Origin: Lipingzhangella_A rawalii
GTDB lineage: Bacteria; Actinomycetota; Actinomycetes; Streptosporangiales; Streptosporangiaceae
NCBI RefSeq assembly: GCF_031628175.1
Contig: NZ_JAVLVT010000001.1
Span: forward strand, 1,054,001-1,118,000
DNA: 64,000 nt
Direction: 5' to 3'
Shown here: positions 24,040-32,688 of the stretch, one piece after another
How the letters are laid out: each line of letters opens with the position of its first letter
Numbering within the stretch: the first letter of the stretch is position 1
The notes under the pieces: model-generated
The model's input: the letters and a program-made list of their open reading frames with translations, nothing else
What the model was told of the DNA's origin: nothing
Databases searched by the model: none
Translations under genes and position numbers: made by a program

Positions 24040-25797
24040 ATGTCCAGCGAGGAACAGCGGCTCCCTCGCCGCGCCCCGCTCGACGCACGGCTGCGCGCAC
24101 TCGCCGCCCAAGCGCCGGACCACCCCGCAGTTGTCGCTGAGAAAACCCAGATCAACCGCGGCCAGCTGGACGAACACGTCGACGAGCTGGCGGAGCGGAT
24201 TCGTACGGTGACCGATCCCGGAACCCGGGTAGCGGTACTCCTGCCCCGCGGGGTGCACACGGTGGTAGCACCGTATGCGGTGTGGCGAGCGGGATGCGTG
24301 TACGTCCCGCTCGATCGGGCCTGGCCGGACGAGCGGATCACCCGCGTCCTGGACACATCCGGAGTCTCCGCAGTCATCCTGGACGATGGAGCCGGCCCGG
24401 TCGTGACCCCCCGGGACGCTCCCCCTGCCTCGGCGGAAGGATCGGCCCCCGACATCGCCTACATCATCCACACATCCGGGAGCACAGGCGCCCCCAAGGG
24501 GGTCCAGATCAGCCACGACGCGTTGACGAACCTGGTCGACAATCACCAGCGGCTCATCTACGCCCCTGACGGTGTGACTGACGGGCCGGCCGCGATGGTG
24601 GCCTCCACCGCCTTCGACAGCTCTATCGAACGGCTCGCGCTGGCCGCCCACGGCCACACCGTGCACGTGCTCAGCGACGCGGTGCGGCTCTCTCCACAGC
24701 GTCTGGTCGACTATCTGGAACGGCATGCGGTTCGAAGTGCCGACTTCGTGCCCTCCCAGCTGCGCGTCCTAGTCGAGGAGGCGGCACTGTTCCGCAACGC
24801 GAAAGCTCTGCGTGTCCTGATCGTGGGCGGCGAACGGTTCGAGCCCGACCTGTGGGAAACGGTGGCAAGCGCAAACGTGAGCGCGTTCAACGTGTATGGA
24901 CCGTCGGAGAACACGGTCAATACCAGCATCGCCCGGGTTCGCCCCGGGCAGCGTCCCAACATCGGACATCCCCTGCCAGGGGTACGCACCATCGTTGTGG
25001 ACGAGGACTCACGCCAATGCCGTGCCGGCGAGGTGGGCGAGCTACTCATCGGCGGTGTGCAGCTCTCCCCTGGCTACCTCGGGGATCCCGACCGCACTGG
25101 GCAGTCCTTCGGCGAGTTCGAGGGCCAGCGCTGCTACTGGAGCGGAGACTTGGTACGCCTTGACCCGGACACCGGCGCATTGGAATTCGTTGGCCGCCGC
25201 GACGACCAGGTCAAGATCAACGGCTACCGGATCGAACCCGCGGAGGTCGCCCATCACCTGCGCCACATCGCCGAGGTGCGCGAGGCCGCGGTCACTCCGG
25301 TTGACACCGCGCACGGAACCAAGCTGCTTGCCTCGATCGCCCCGGCGGATCCCGCAATCCTCCCCGAACCCGAGGCACTGCGTGGGCAGTTGTCGGAAGC
25401 CCTCCCTGCCCCCATGGTTCCGGCATACTGGATGGTGCTCTCCGAGCTTCCGCTGACCACGAATCTCAAACGGGATCACGATGCCCTGCGCGCACGGTGG
25501 TGGGCACAGACGAGCATCTCCGATCCCACGGCGAAGCCCGATGGGGACACCCTGGTCGATGACGGTGCGGCGGCCACGGTACAGCGGATATTCGCCGAGG
25601 TGCTCGGACTGGACGAGGTCGAGCCCACGGCGCACTTCTTCGCCGTGGGCGGTGACTCGGTGGCAGTGATGCGGCTGATCACCCGGCTGCGCGCCGAGAC
25701 CGGGGTCGAACTGGATCTGGCCGACGTCGTCAAGGCTCCGACCGTGGAACGCCTCACGGAGCTGGTCCGCACACGCATCACTGCCGGGGCGTCCTGA
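24040..25797 (+). CDS. DdaD-like NRPS adenylation-thiolation didomain
   Basis: 585 residues: A domain (~1-490) plus carrier (~505-585), no condensation or thioesterase domain. Core motifs: YIIHTSGSTGAPKGVQISH (A3), STAFDSSIERLALA (A4, Asp kept), FNVYGPSENTVN (A5), ELLIGGVQLSPGYL (A6), YWSGDLVRLDPD (A7), FVGRRDDQVKINGYRIEP (A8), and a modified A10 LPLTTNLKRDHDAL in which the lysine is kept. The carrier serine is in FFAVGGDSVAVMRL. DdaD loads fumaramoyl-Dap for oxygenation in trans; the same is predicted here. It starts 1 bp after the oxygenase gene. Confidence 0.88.
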   Translation: MSSEEQRLPRRAPLDARLRALAAQAPDHPAVVAEKTQINRGQLDEHVDELAERIRTVTDPGTRVAVLLPRGVHTVVAPYAVWRAGCVYVPLDRAWPDERITRVLDTSGVSAVILDDGAGPVVTPRDAPPASAEGSAPDIAYIIHTSGSTGAPKGVQISHDALTNLVDNHQRLIYAPDGVTDGPAAMVASTAFDSSIERLALAAHGHTVHVLSDAVRLSPQRLVDYLERHAVRSADFVPSQLRVLVEEAALFRNAKALRVLIVGGERFEPDLWETVASANVSAFNVYGPSENTVNTSIARVRPGQRPNIGHPLPGVRTIVVDEDSRQCRAGEVGELLIGGVQLSPGYLGDPDRTGQSFGEFEGQRCYWSGDLVRLDPDTGALEFVGRRDDQVKINGYRIEPAEVAHHLRHIAEVREAAVTPVDTAHGTKLLASIAPADPAILPEPEALRGQLSEALPAPMVPAYWMVLSELPLTTNLKRDHDALRARWWAQTSISDPTAKPDGDTLVDDGAAATVQRIFAEVLGLDEVEPTAHFFAVGGDSVAVMRLITRLRAETGVELDLADVVKAPTVERLTELVRTRITAGAS

Positions 25798-25799
25798 CC

Positions 25800-26552
25800 A
25801 TGGGCGCATCTGTGGTTTTCTGCCTGCCGCACGCCGGCGGTGGGCAGCACCAGTACCTGTCCTGGTCCCGTGCGATGGCGGATGTCCTCACGTGGGTGCC
25901 CATCGAGTATCCCGGACGCTTCACCCGCGACGACGAGCCCCCCTGGGAGACGTTCCCCGAGGCCGTAACCGACGTGGTCAGCTACGTCGAAGACCGGGGT
26001 CGGGGGCACCGCGTCGGGCTCTTCGGGCACAGTCTCGGTGGCGCCCTCGCGTTCGAGGCGGCCCGGCGACTCTCCGAACGCGGGCAAGTGCCCCTCGACA
26101 GTGTCATGGTGTCCGGCTGTGAACCACCCAGTGCCGCCGGTACCATCCATCAGCGTTACTTCGAGCTGGACGACGAGCAACTCCTCGCACACCTTCAGCA
26201 CTTGGGCGGGCCGGCAGCCCGCGAACCGCTGGCCTCCCGGATGCTCACGGAGACCCTTCCGCTCATCCGGTCGGACTACCGGCTCCACCACTCCTATACG
26301 CCCGACCCCGACTGCCGGATCGGCGTTCCCCTTACCGTCTGTATCGGCCGGGACGACCCTCTGCACACAGACCGCATCCAGGCGTGGCACAGCCACTCCT
26401 CGGTATCCGTGCGGTTCCATCGATTCGACGGCGGCCACTTTTACTGGCAGGCCGACGCGGGCCCGTTGACGAAGCTGATCCGCGAGGTCTTCGCTCCGGA
26501 CTCCAAAACAGCCACCCGTGACGAGACGAAAGGATCGGCATGCCGAGACTAG
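25800..26552 (+). CDS. DdaE-like type II thioesterase
   Basis: 250 residues, alpha/beta hydrolase of the GrsT/TEII class. PHAGGGQHQYLSWSRAM near the start, nucleophile elbow GLFGHSLGGALAFEAAR, DCRIGVPLTVCIGRDDPL before the acid, and catalytic His in FDGGHFYW. It would release the oxidised acyl-Dap from the carrier domain, or clear misprimed carriers. It starts 2 bp after the A-T gene and overlaps the ATP-grasp gene by 13 bp. Confidence 0.9.
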   Translation: MGASVVFCLPHAGGGQHQYLSWSRAMADVLTWVPIEYPGRFTRDDEPPWETFPEAVTDVVSYVEDRGRGHRVGLFGHSLGGALAFEAARRLSERGQVPLDSVMVSGCEPPSAAGTIHQRYFELDDEQLLAHLQHLGGPAAREPLASRMLTETLPLIRSDYRLHHSYTPDPDCRIGVPLTVCIGRDDPLHTDRIQAWHSHSSVSVRFHRFDGGHFYWQADAGPLTKLIREVFAPDSKTATRDETKGSACRD

Positions 26553-27829
26553 AGCGCAAGGACCAGGTCGCCATCGTGGATGCGTATTCGGGAGGCCGGT
26601 ACCTGATCCCTGCCATGCAGGCGCTCGGCTATCCGGTCGTCCACATCCAGTCGGATACGACTCCACCCCGGTACTTTCTCCAGGACAACGACAGCGCCGC
26701 GCGCAACGCGAATCGGCACATCGTCCACTACGAGCAGGACAGCGCGGGCCTCGCCCAGCAGCTGCGCTGTGAATCGGTTCGGCTGGTGCTGGCCGGTAGT
26801 GAGGGCGGGGTCCTCCTTGCCGACCAGCTGGCAGAGCGGCTCGACCTTCCGTTCCGGAATGACATCCACACGTCGGTCGCACGCCGCGACAAGTTCGAGA
26901 TGCAGGAACGCCTGCGGGCGGCAGGGCTCGCCAACATCGCCCAGGCCCGTGTGCACACCCCCGAGGAGTTGGACGCATGGCTGGACCGGCACGAGAGCTA
27001 CCCGGTGGTACTCAAGCCGCTCGCGAGTGCCGGAACGGACGGGGTCCACATCTGCTCCTCGCGCGCGGAGGCCCACGAGGCGCTGGAACGCATCCTGGGA
27101 CAGGCCAACATTTTCGGCGCGCCCAACGACGCGGCACTGTGCCAGGAATACCTGACCGGGACAGAGTATGTCCTCAACGGAATCGCCTGCCAGGGCAAAC
27201 ACGTGTTCACCGAAGGCTGGCGCTCCGACAAGATCAACAACAACGGGTTTCGTGTATACGATACGCAGTACCTGTTCTACGTCGGCGACCCCGGATTCAC
27301 CGAGCTGAGTGACTATGTCGCCGCGGCCTGCACGGCCCTTGGTATCGTCAACGGACCGTTCCACGCCGAAGTCATGCACACCGACCGGGGGCCGGTCCTC
27401 ATCGAGGTCGGCGCTCGGATCGCCGGCGGCGCAGATCCTTACGTGGTGGAGTCCTGCCTGGGCCACTCCCAGGTGAGCTACCTGGTGCACTCGTCACTGC
27501 ATCCCGAATTGTTTAGGGAACGGCGCGGTGCCCACAACGTGGAGATGCGCCGCCGGCATGCCGCATACGTTTTTCTCATCGCCCGGGAACCAGGTCGGGT
27601 GCGACGGCTGGAGCTGGAGGAGTTCCTGAAGGTAGACGGTGTCGTCCACGTCGACTACCACTACGAGGTAGGTGATCTTCAGGAGATGACCCGCGACCTG
27701 GTCACCTCGGCGGGCGTGGTCATGGTGACCGCCCACGACCGTAGCCAACTCGACGCCGCGGTCCGGAGGATCCGGGAGATCGAAGCGGCGATGTACGAGC
27801 GAAGCGTTGACACGGTGACCACCGCGTGA
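26540..27829 (+). CDS. DdaF-like ATP-grasp amino acid ligase
   Basis: 429 residues. The ATP-grasp fold shows as PVVLKPLASAGTDGVHICSS (Lys-containing P-loop), EYLTGTEYVLNGIAC, and the Mg-binding segment GPVLIEVGARIAGGADPYV. The N-terminal domain begins VAIVDAYSGGRYLIPAMQALG, as in DdaF/BacD-like dipeptide ligases. DdaF couples the acylated Dap carboxylate to a hydrophobic amino acid (Val, Ile or Leu in Pantoea); the amino acid used here cannot be read off. AAAGGATCGGC precedes the ATG inside the thioesterase gene. Confidence 0.85.
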   Translation: MPRLERKDQVAIVDAYSGGRYLIPAMQALGYPVVHIQSDTTPPRYFLQDNDSAARNANRHIVHYEQDSAGLAQQLRCESVRLVLAGSEGGVLLADQLAERLDLPFRNDIHTSVARRDKFEMQERLRAAGLANIAQARVHTPEELDAWLDRHESYPVVLKPLASAGTDGVHICSSRAEAHEALERILGQANIFGAPNDAALCQEYLTGTEYVLNGIACQGKHVFTEGWRSDKINNNGFRVYDTQYLFYVGDPGFTELSDYVAAACTALGIVNGPFHAEVMHTDRGPVLIEVGARIAGGADPYVVESCLGHSQVSYLVHSSLHPELFRERRGAHNVEMRRRHAAYVFLIAREPGRVRRLELEEFLKVDGVVHVDYHYEVGDLQEMTRDLVTSAGVVMVTAHDRSQLDAAVRRIREIEAAMYERSVDTVTTA

Positions 27830-28818
27830 GTAAGGCGACGCTGTACTTTCTCGGGGTGGCGTGTGTGGGAGGCTACATCCTGCTCGCCTCCTCCCAGAGC
27901 GTGGCCCTGAACACCTGGCTGGCCACCACCAACGTGTTCCTGGTCGTCGGGCTCAGCTTCTCCATCGTCACGGTCTGTTTCGTTGTGATCAGCCTCGCGC
28001 TGACCGGGTTCGGCCCCTACCGGGCCGTGTTCCGACGCCCTGGCCTGGTGGTCGGGCTGAACGTGACCAGCGTGTTCAACTGGCTGTTCTACTTCCTGGC
28101 GGTGAAGTACCTGGAACCTGCGGTCGCGGTGACCCTAACCCAGGGAATCGGGCCGCTGAGCATGACCGCCTACTGTTTGGTACGGGGGTTCCCGGTCAGT
28201 CGGGTGACCCGCTCCTGCCACGGCGTGATCCTTGTCGTGGCCTCCGTGATGTGCGTGTACGTCGTCAGCGAGCAGGTCACCCACGGGCCCTACGGGCGCC
28301 CCGAACTGGCCATGGCCGTGGCCATCGGCATCGTGTGCAGCATCAGCATCACGGCCACGGTGCTGCTGTCCAAAGCCTTCGCCGAGGAGAACGTTCCGTC
28401 CAGCTTCGTCCTCTCGGTCCGGTTCCCGCTCCTGGTCGCTACGTGTATGGCGGTACTGCCCACCCAGAGCGACGTCACCCTCGACACCCGAAGCATCCTG
28501 ATCGTGCTCGCCGTGGCCCTCCTGGGGATCGCGACCGCCACCTACCTCCTGCAACGTGGTATCGAGATGGCTCCCAGTCTCGCCGTGTCAACCTGTCTGG
28601 CACTGTCCCCGATCGTCGTCTTCGTCATCGACGTTCTGCGCCCGGGGTTCACCCCCGACCCCGCGGTGTTCGGAATCATCGCACTGATCGTCGTAGTGTC
28701 GCTCGTGTCAATCATCTACGACGGGCTGCGCCTCAGGGCTGACCGCACGGGACCCGTCGATCCGACGGAGGAAGACCGCACCGACATCTCCCGCACACCC
28801 ACCCCAGGACGTGACTGA
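27826..28818 (+). CDS. EamA/DMT-family exporter of the peptide cluster
   Basis: 330 residues with about ten hydrophobic helices in two EamA repeats (for example FNWLFYFLAVKYLEPAVAVTLTQGIG at the end of repeat one and YLLQRGIEMAPSLAVSTCLALSPIVVFVID in repeat two) and a charged C-terminal tail. GTG start overlaps the ATP-grasp stop by 4 bp. As the last gene of the biosynthetic operon it is the likely self-protection/export function; no resistant glucosamine-6-phosphate synthase copy is present nearby. Confidence 0.83.
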   Translation: MSKATLYFLGVACVGGYILLASSQSVALNTWLATTNVFLVVGLSFSIVTVCFVVISLALTGFGPYRAVFRRPGLVVGLNVTSVFNWLFYFLAVKYLEPAVAVTLTQGIGPLSMTAYCLVRGFPVSRVTRSCHGVILVVASVMCVYVVSEQVTHGPYGRPELAMAVAIGIVCSISITATVLLSKAFAEENVPSSFVLSVRFPLLVATCMAVLPTQSDVTLDTRSILIVLAVALLGIATATYLLQRGIEMAPSLAVSTCLALSPIVVFVIDVLRPGFTPDPAVFGIIALIVVVSLVSIIYDGLRLRADRTGPVDPTEEDRTDISRTPTPGRD

Positions 28819-29019
28819 GCCTCGACGCCACACATATACATGGACGGTGGCCAAAGAGCGTCCTGGCTCTGGAAGCGGTGCGGTGTATGCACCCAACGCC
28901 ACGGTTCCCAATGGGGCAGGTGGCGCCCAGCGGGCTTACGCTGCTGCTTCCCGCTGGCTGACGTGACGCTAACCACAGCGACGTTGCGTCGACGTTGCAC
29001 CAGGAGCATTCCGAACCGC

Positions 29020-30228
29020 TCAGCAACGTTGTCGCGCGACGAGAGCCGCGCGTTGCGGAGCGTCGGGCGGCAGCAGCCGCAGCGCCGTGATCACCGCTTC
29101 CTCATCTCCGCGCGCCTCCTCCAGCTGGAGGTAGCGCCAGAGTTCCGCGGCGCTGCCGTCCTGCACAATCGTTTCGCGCAGCAGGACGGACAGTTCATGC
29201 CGGATCGCCATGATTCCGGGAGCCTCGGAGGAGGGTAGGAGCATTCCCCCGTAGAGATCCAGGGCCGTGGACCGGTCGCCGCGGGTCAGCGCGTCGGCCA
29301 CCAGCACGGCATCCAAGTCGAGCTGCCCGGAGAGCCGGTAGGGGCGGGACCGGAGGTCCACCTCGCCCGCGGCGGGGCGCGACCGCAGCAGTTTGCGCAG
29401 CCGAACCAGCTCGGCACGCAGCGCGACCTCGTGTCCCGGCTCCCCGTAGAGGTCGTTGGCCAGCTGGGCCGCCGACAGGCCGGCACCTCGGGCGCCACGG
29501 TGCCGGGCTGCGTCCCACGCCAGCAGTGCAAGCAGTTCGGCGTGGCGCAGGGCGAGCGGCTCGTCGGCGGCGCCCGCGCTCAGCTGCGGTGCCAGGGAGC
29601 CCAGGGTGGTCAACCGGGGGCGGTTGCGGGCCGCGGGCCACATTCGCAGCTCCGCCTCCGCCGCCGAGACGGCCGCGTTCACCAGGGGCAGGGCGTGGGT
29701 GGCGACGGCTTCTGCTCCGCCGGTGAGATCGACGACTCCCAGTTGGGCGCCGGTGTGGGGGCAGCGGATGGGGGTCGCCGAACACGAGAACTGGTGCGCC
29801 GCAGCGGCGAAATGTTCCTCTTGGCGGACCTGGACGCTGCGTCCGGTCGCCAGAGCCGTGCCCGGGGCTGAGGTCCCGATGGCCTGCTCGGACCAGTTGG
29901 CACCAGCCTGGAAGACGCTGTTCTCCGCGGTGCGCAGCATGGCGGGTGCACCATCCACCCACAACAGTCGGCCGTGGGCGTCGCCGATGGCGACGATGAG
30001 GCCAGCATCAGCGGCTGGACGCAGCAACAGCTGGTCCAGGACCGGGCGTACGACGGCCAGGGGGTGCGTTCGACGGTAGTCGGCGAGGTCGTCTTCCGGA
30101 AACTCGATCGGGGCCAGTGCCCGGGCAGGATCCGCCACATAGGACGAGGAGCGTTGCCAGGAGTCCCTGAGTAAGGGAGGCAGGGCACTCCAGGTTTGGG
30201 GCTCGTCGGGCCGAGCGGGCGGCGCCAT
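29020..30228 (-). CDS. GAF-domain transcriptional regulator of the aldehyde dehydrogenase operon
   Basis: 402 residues. Residues ~10-190 resemble AcoR-type sensor regions with a GAF domain (LLRDSWQRS, VLDQLLLRPAADAGLIVAIGDAHGRLLWVDG, NWSEQAIGTSAPGTALATGRSVQV, GVVDLTG). The C-terminal half (~240-400) looks like an OmpR/winged-helix regulator with a short helical tail (LSAAQLANDLYG, ALRAELVRLRKLL), not the AAA+ module of AcoR. ATG 30228 has GGAGG 4 nt upstream. Divergent from the aldehyde dehydrogenase, so probably its activator. Many actinomycetes keep this pairing. Confidence 0.8.
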   Translation of the reverse strand: MAPPARPDEPQTWSALPPLLRDSWQRSSSYVADPARALAPIEFPEDDLADYRRTHPLAVVRPVLDQLLLRPAADAGLIVAIGDAHGRLLWVDGAPAMLRTAENSVFQAGANWSEQAIGTSAPGTALATGRSVQVRQEEHFAAAAHQFSCSATPIRCPHTGAQLGVVDLTGGAEAVATHALPLVNAAVSAAEAELRMWPAARNRPRLTTLGSLAPQLSAGAADEPLALRHAELLALLAWDAARHRGARGAGLSAAQLANDLYGEPGHEVALRAELVRLRKLLRSRPAAGEVDLRSRPYRLSGQLDLDAVLVADALTRGDRSTALDLYGGMLLPSSEAPGIMAIRHELSVLLRETIVQDGSAAELWRYLQLEEARGDEEAVITALRLLPPDAPQRAALVARQRC

Positions 30229-30395
30229 GCACCCTCCCTTCATCGGCAGGCCGGGTGTGGTGGAACGCATCGTAGGTGTTCCACTCGCCGCAGTCACTAG
30301 GGCCGGACCGTGCAACCTCGGTGCAACCCCCGCTCCCCTACGCTCCTCGTGACAGTGACCTGCGTCACCAGGAAAGTGGATTCGAGGAGCTATTC

Positions 30396-31919
30396 ATGGC
30401 CGTCTACGCGCAGCCCGGCACCCCGGGCAGCCCCGTCTCGTTCAAGTCCCGCTACGACAACTGGATCGGAGGGACGTGGGCCGCTCCAGCCCAGGGGCGC
30501 TACTTCGAGAATCCCTCGCCCGTGAATGGCACGACCTTCACCGAAGTGGCCCAGTCGACCGCCGAGGACATCGACCGCGCCCTCGACGCCGCACATCAGG
30601 CCGCCCCGGCCTGGGCAGCCACCTCCGTGGCGGAGCGTGCGGTCCTGCTGAACAAGATCGCGGACCGTATCGAGGACAACCTCGACATGCTGGCCGTGGC
30701 CGAGACCTGGGAAAACGGCAAGCCGATTCGGGAGGCGCTGGCTGCGGACCTGCCCCTGGCCGTCGACCATTTCCGCTACTTCGCCGGCGTCATCCGCGCC
30801 CAGGAAGGCGGGGTCAGCGAGATCGACGGGGACACGGTCGCCTACCACTTTCATGAGCCGCTGGGCGTGGTCGGTCAGATCATCCCGTGGAATTTCCCGC
30901 TTCTGATGGCCACCTGGAAACTGGCCCCGGCCCTGGCTGCCGGTAACGCCGTGGTGCTCAAGCCCGCCGAGCAAACCCCAACGTCGGTGCTGGTCCTGAT
31001 GGAGCTGCTGGCCGACCTCATCCCGGACGGGGTGGTCAATGTGGTCAATGGCTTCGGGGCCGAGGCCGGGGCACCATTGGCGTCCAGCCGCCGGATCAAG
31101 AAGATCGCGTTCACCGGGGAAACCACCACGGGGCGCCTGATCATGCAGCACGCCTCGCAGAACCTCATCCCCGTCACTCTGGAGCTGGGCGGCAAGAGCC
31201 CCAACATCTTCTTCTCCGATGTCGCCGCCGCGAAGGACTCCTTCTTCGACAAGGCGCTGGAAGGCTTCACCATGTTCGCCCTGAACCAGGGTGAGGTCTG
31301 CACCTGTCCTTCCCGGGCTCTCATCGAACGTCCGATCCTCGGTGACTTCCTGGACGCCGCCGTCGAACGGGCCAAAAAGGTCAAGCAGGGCAACCCGCTG
31401 GACACCGACACCATGCTCGGCGCGCAGGCCAGCAACGACCAACTGGAGAAGATCCTCAGCTATATCGACATCGGCAAGCAGGAGGGTGCGGAGGTGCTGC
31501 TGGGCGGCAATCGCGTCGACCTGGGCGGCGACCTCTCCGGCGGCTACTACGTCGAACCCACCATCTTCCGCGGCAGCAACTCGATGCGGATCTTCCAGGA
31601 GGAGATCTTCGGCCCAGTCGTTTCCGTCACCGACTTCGACGGCTACGACAACGCCATGGATATCGCCAACGACACCCTCTACGGACTGGGCGCGGGCGTC
31701 TGGTCCCGCAACGTCAACACCGCCTATCGGGCGGGCCACGATATCCAGGCGGGCCGCGTTTGGACGAACTGCTATCACCAGTATCCGGCCCATGCCGCGT
31801 TCGGCGGGTATAAGCAGTCCGGTATCGGCCGCGAGAACCACGCCATGATGCTGGGCCACTACCAGCAGACCAAGAACCTTCTGGTCAGCTACTCGGAGAG
31901 TGGCTTGGGACTGTTCTGA
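30396..31919 (+). CDS. Aldehyde dehydrogenase (AldA/ExaC type)
   Basis: 507 residues, NAD-dependent aldehyde oxidation. Motifs: PLGVVGQIIPWNFPLLMATWKLAPALAAGN, general-base Glu in VTLELGGKSPNIFF, nucleophile Cys in NQGEVCTCPSRALI (here CTC rather than the usual GQxC), and EEIFGPVVSVTDF. The family with NQGEVCT is the acetaldehyde/long-chain class next to DUF779. GAGGAG sits 6 nt before the ATG. Operon with the DUF779 gene 7 bp downstream; divergent GAF regulator upstream. Confidence 0.93.
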   Translation: MAVYAQPGTPGSPVSFKSRYDNWIGGTWAAPAQGRYFENPSPVNGTTFTEVAQSTAEDIDRALDAAHQAAPAWAATSVAERAVLLNKIADRIEDNLDMLAVAETWENGKPIREALAADLPLAVDHFRYFAGVIRAQEGGVSEIDGDTVAYHFHEPLGVVGQIIPWNFPLLMATWKLAPALAAGNAVVLKPAEQTPTSVLVLMELLADLIPDGVVNVVNGFGAEAGAPLASSRRIKKIAFTGETTTGRLIMQHASQNLIPVTLELGGKSPNIFFSDVAAAKDSFFDKALEGFTMFALNQGEVCTCPSRALIERPILGDFLDAAVERAKKVKQGNPLDTDTMLGAQASNDQLEKILSYIDIGKQEGAEVLLGGNRVDLGGDLSGGYYVEPTIFRGSNSMRIFQEEIFGPVVSVTDFDGYDNAMDIANDTLYGLGAGVWSRNVNTAYRAGHDIQAGRVWTNCYHQYPAHAAFGGYKQSGIGRENHAMMLGHYQQTKNLLVSYSESGLGLF

Positions 31920-31926
31920 GGTGAAC

Positions 31927-32316
31927 ATGGCAACGCAGCGAGTCAGCGTCACCGCGGATGCAGCCGCGCTGCTGCGGCAGCTGCGGAGGGACCACGGTCA
32001 GCCCCTGATGTTCCACCAGTCCGGTGGCTGCTGTGACGGATCCGCTCCTATGTGCTTCACGCAGGGGACCTTCCGGACGGGGCCAGCCGATGTGCTGCTC
32101 GGCGAGATCGACGCCGGGACGGGTGAGTCCATCCCGGTGTGGATCTCCAGGGCCCAGTTCGAGTACTGGTCACACACCCACATCACGATCGACGTGACCG
32201 TGGGTCGAGGCGCCGGGTTCTCGATCGAGGGGCCAACCGGATACCGCTTCGTGATCCGTTCGCGGCTGTTCACCGACGAGGAGACGGCAGGGCTCGTCCC
32301 CGTCACCACCGGCTGA
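31927..32316 (+). CDS. DUF779 protein
   Basis: 129 residues matching the DUF779 family, which is nearly always encoded beside this type of aldehyde dehydrogenase. Conserved pattern: ALLRQLRRDHGQPLMFHQSGGCCDGSAPMC and YWSHTHITIDVTVGRGAGFSIEGP. The Gly-Cys-Cys-Asp motif and conserved His suggest metal or redox chemistry, but its function is not established. Ribosome site GAGGTGAAC lies inside the preceding stop region, so the genes are co-translated. Confidence 0.88.
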   Translation: MATQRVSVTADAAALLRQLRRDHGQPLMFHQSGGCCDGSAPMCFTQGTFRTGPADVLLGEIDAGTGESIPVWISRAQFEYWSHTHITIDVTVGRGAGFSIEGPTGYRFVIRSRLFTDEETAGLVPVTTG

Positions 32317-32414
32317 ATGCGCGGCGCGACGGGGGAATCGGGGCCGGCCCCATGTCGGGCTACCGGTGGCGCGATCGCCGCGTCGCGGCAGCCTGCGGTA
32401 CCCACCTACCCGAA

Positions 32415-32449
32415 GCCCTGCCCCGGGGGCGCGGGGGCCGGGGCAGGGC
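32415..32449. terminator. Strong bidirectional hairpin between convergent operons
   Basis: A perfect 12-bp inverted repeat (GCCCTGCCCCGG / CCGGGGCAGGGC) with an 11-nt loop lies in the 372-bp gap between the DUF779 gene and the convergent LuxR gene. Nothing else is recognisable in that gap (32317-32688). Confidence 0.65.
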
Positions 32450-32688
32450 GCCGGGTGGCAGGACTCCACGGGCGTGGATGCGGGCGGTGGTGACGTCGAG
32501 CACCGCCTCGGGTTCGCCCTGGGATAGGTACAGTGAACTGGCTGGCAGGTCTGTGCCTGGCCGGTCGGAGGCTCGCTGGCAGGGCTGGCGGCGGCCGGTG
32601 GGAGAAGCGGAGTAGGTCTGTTCGTGCTCGACTGGTGGCAGGTCGTGGTCAACGACGGGCAGGGGAATCCCGGCGCGCTGTCGCGGAC

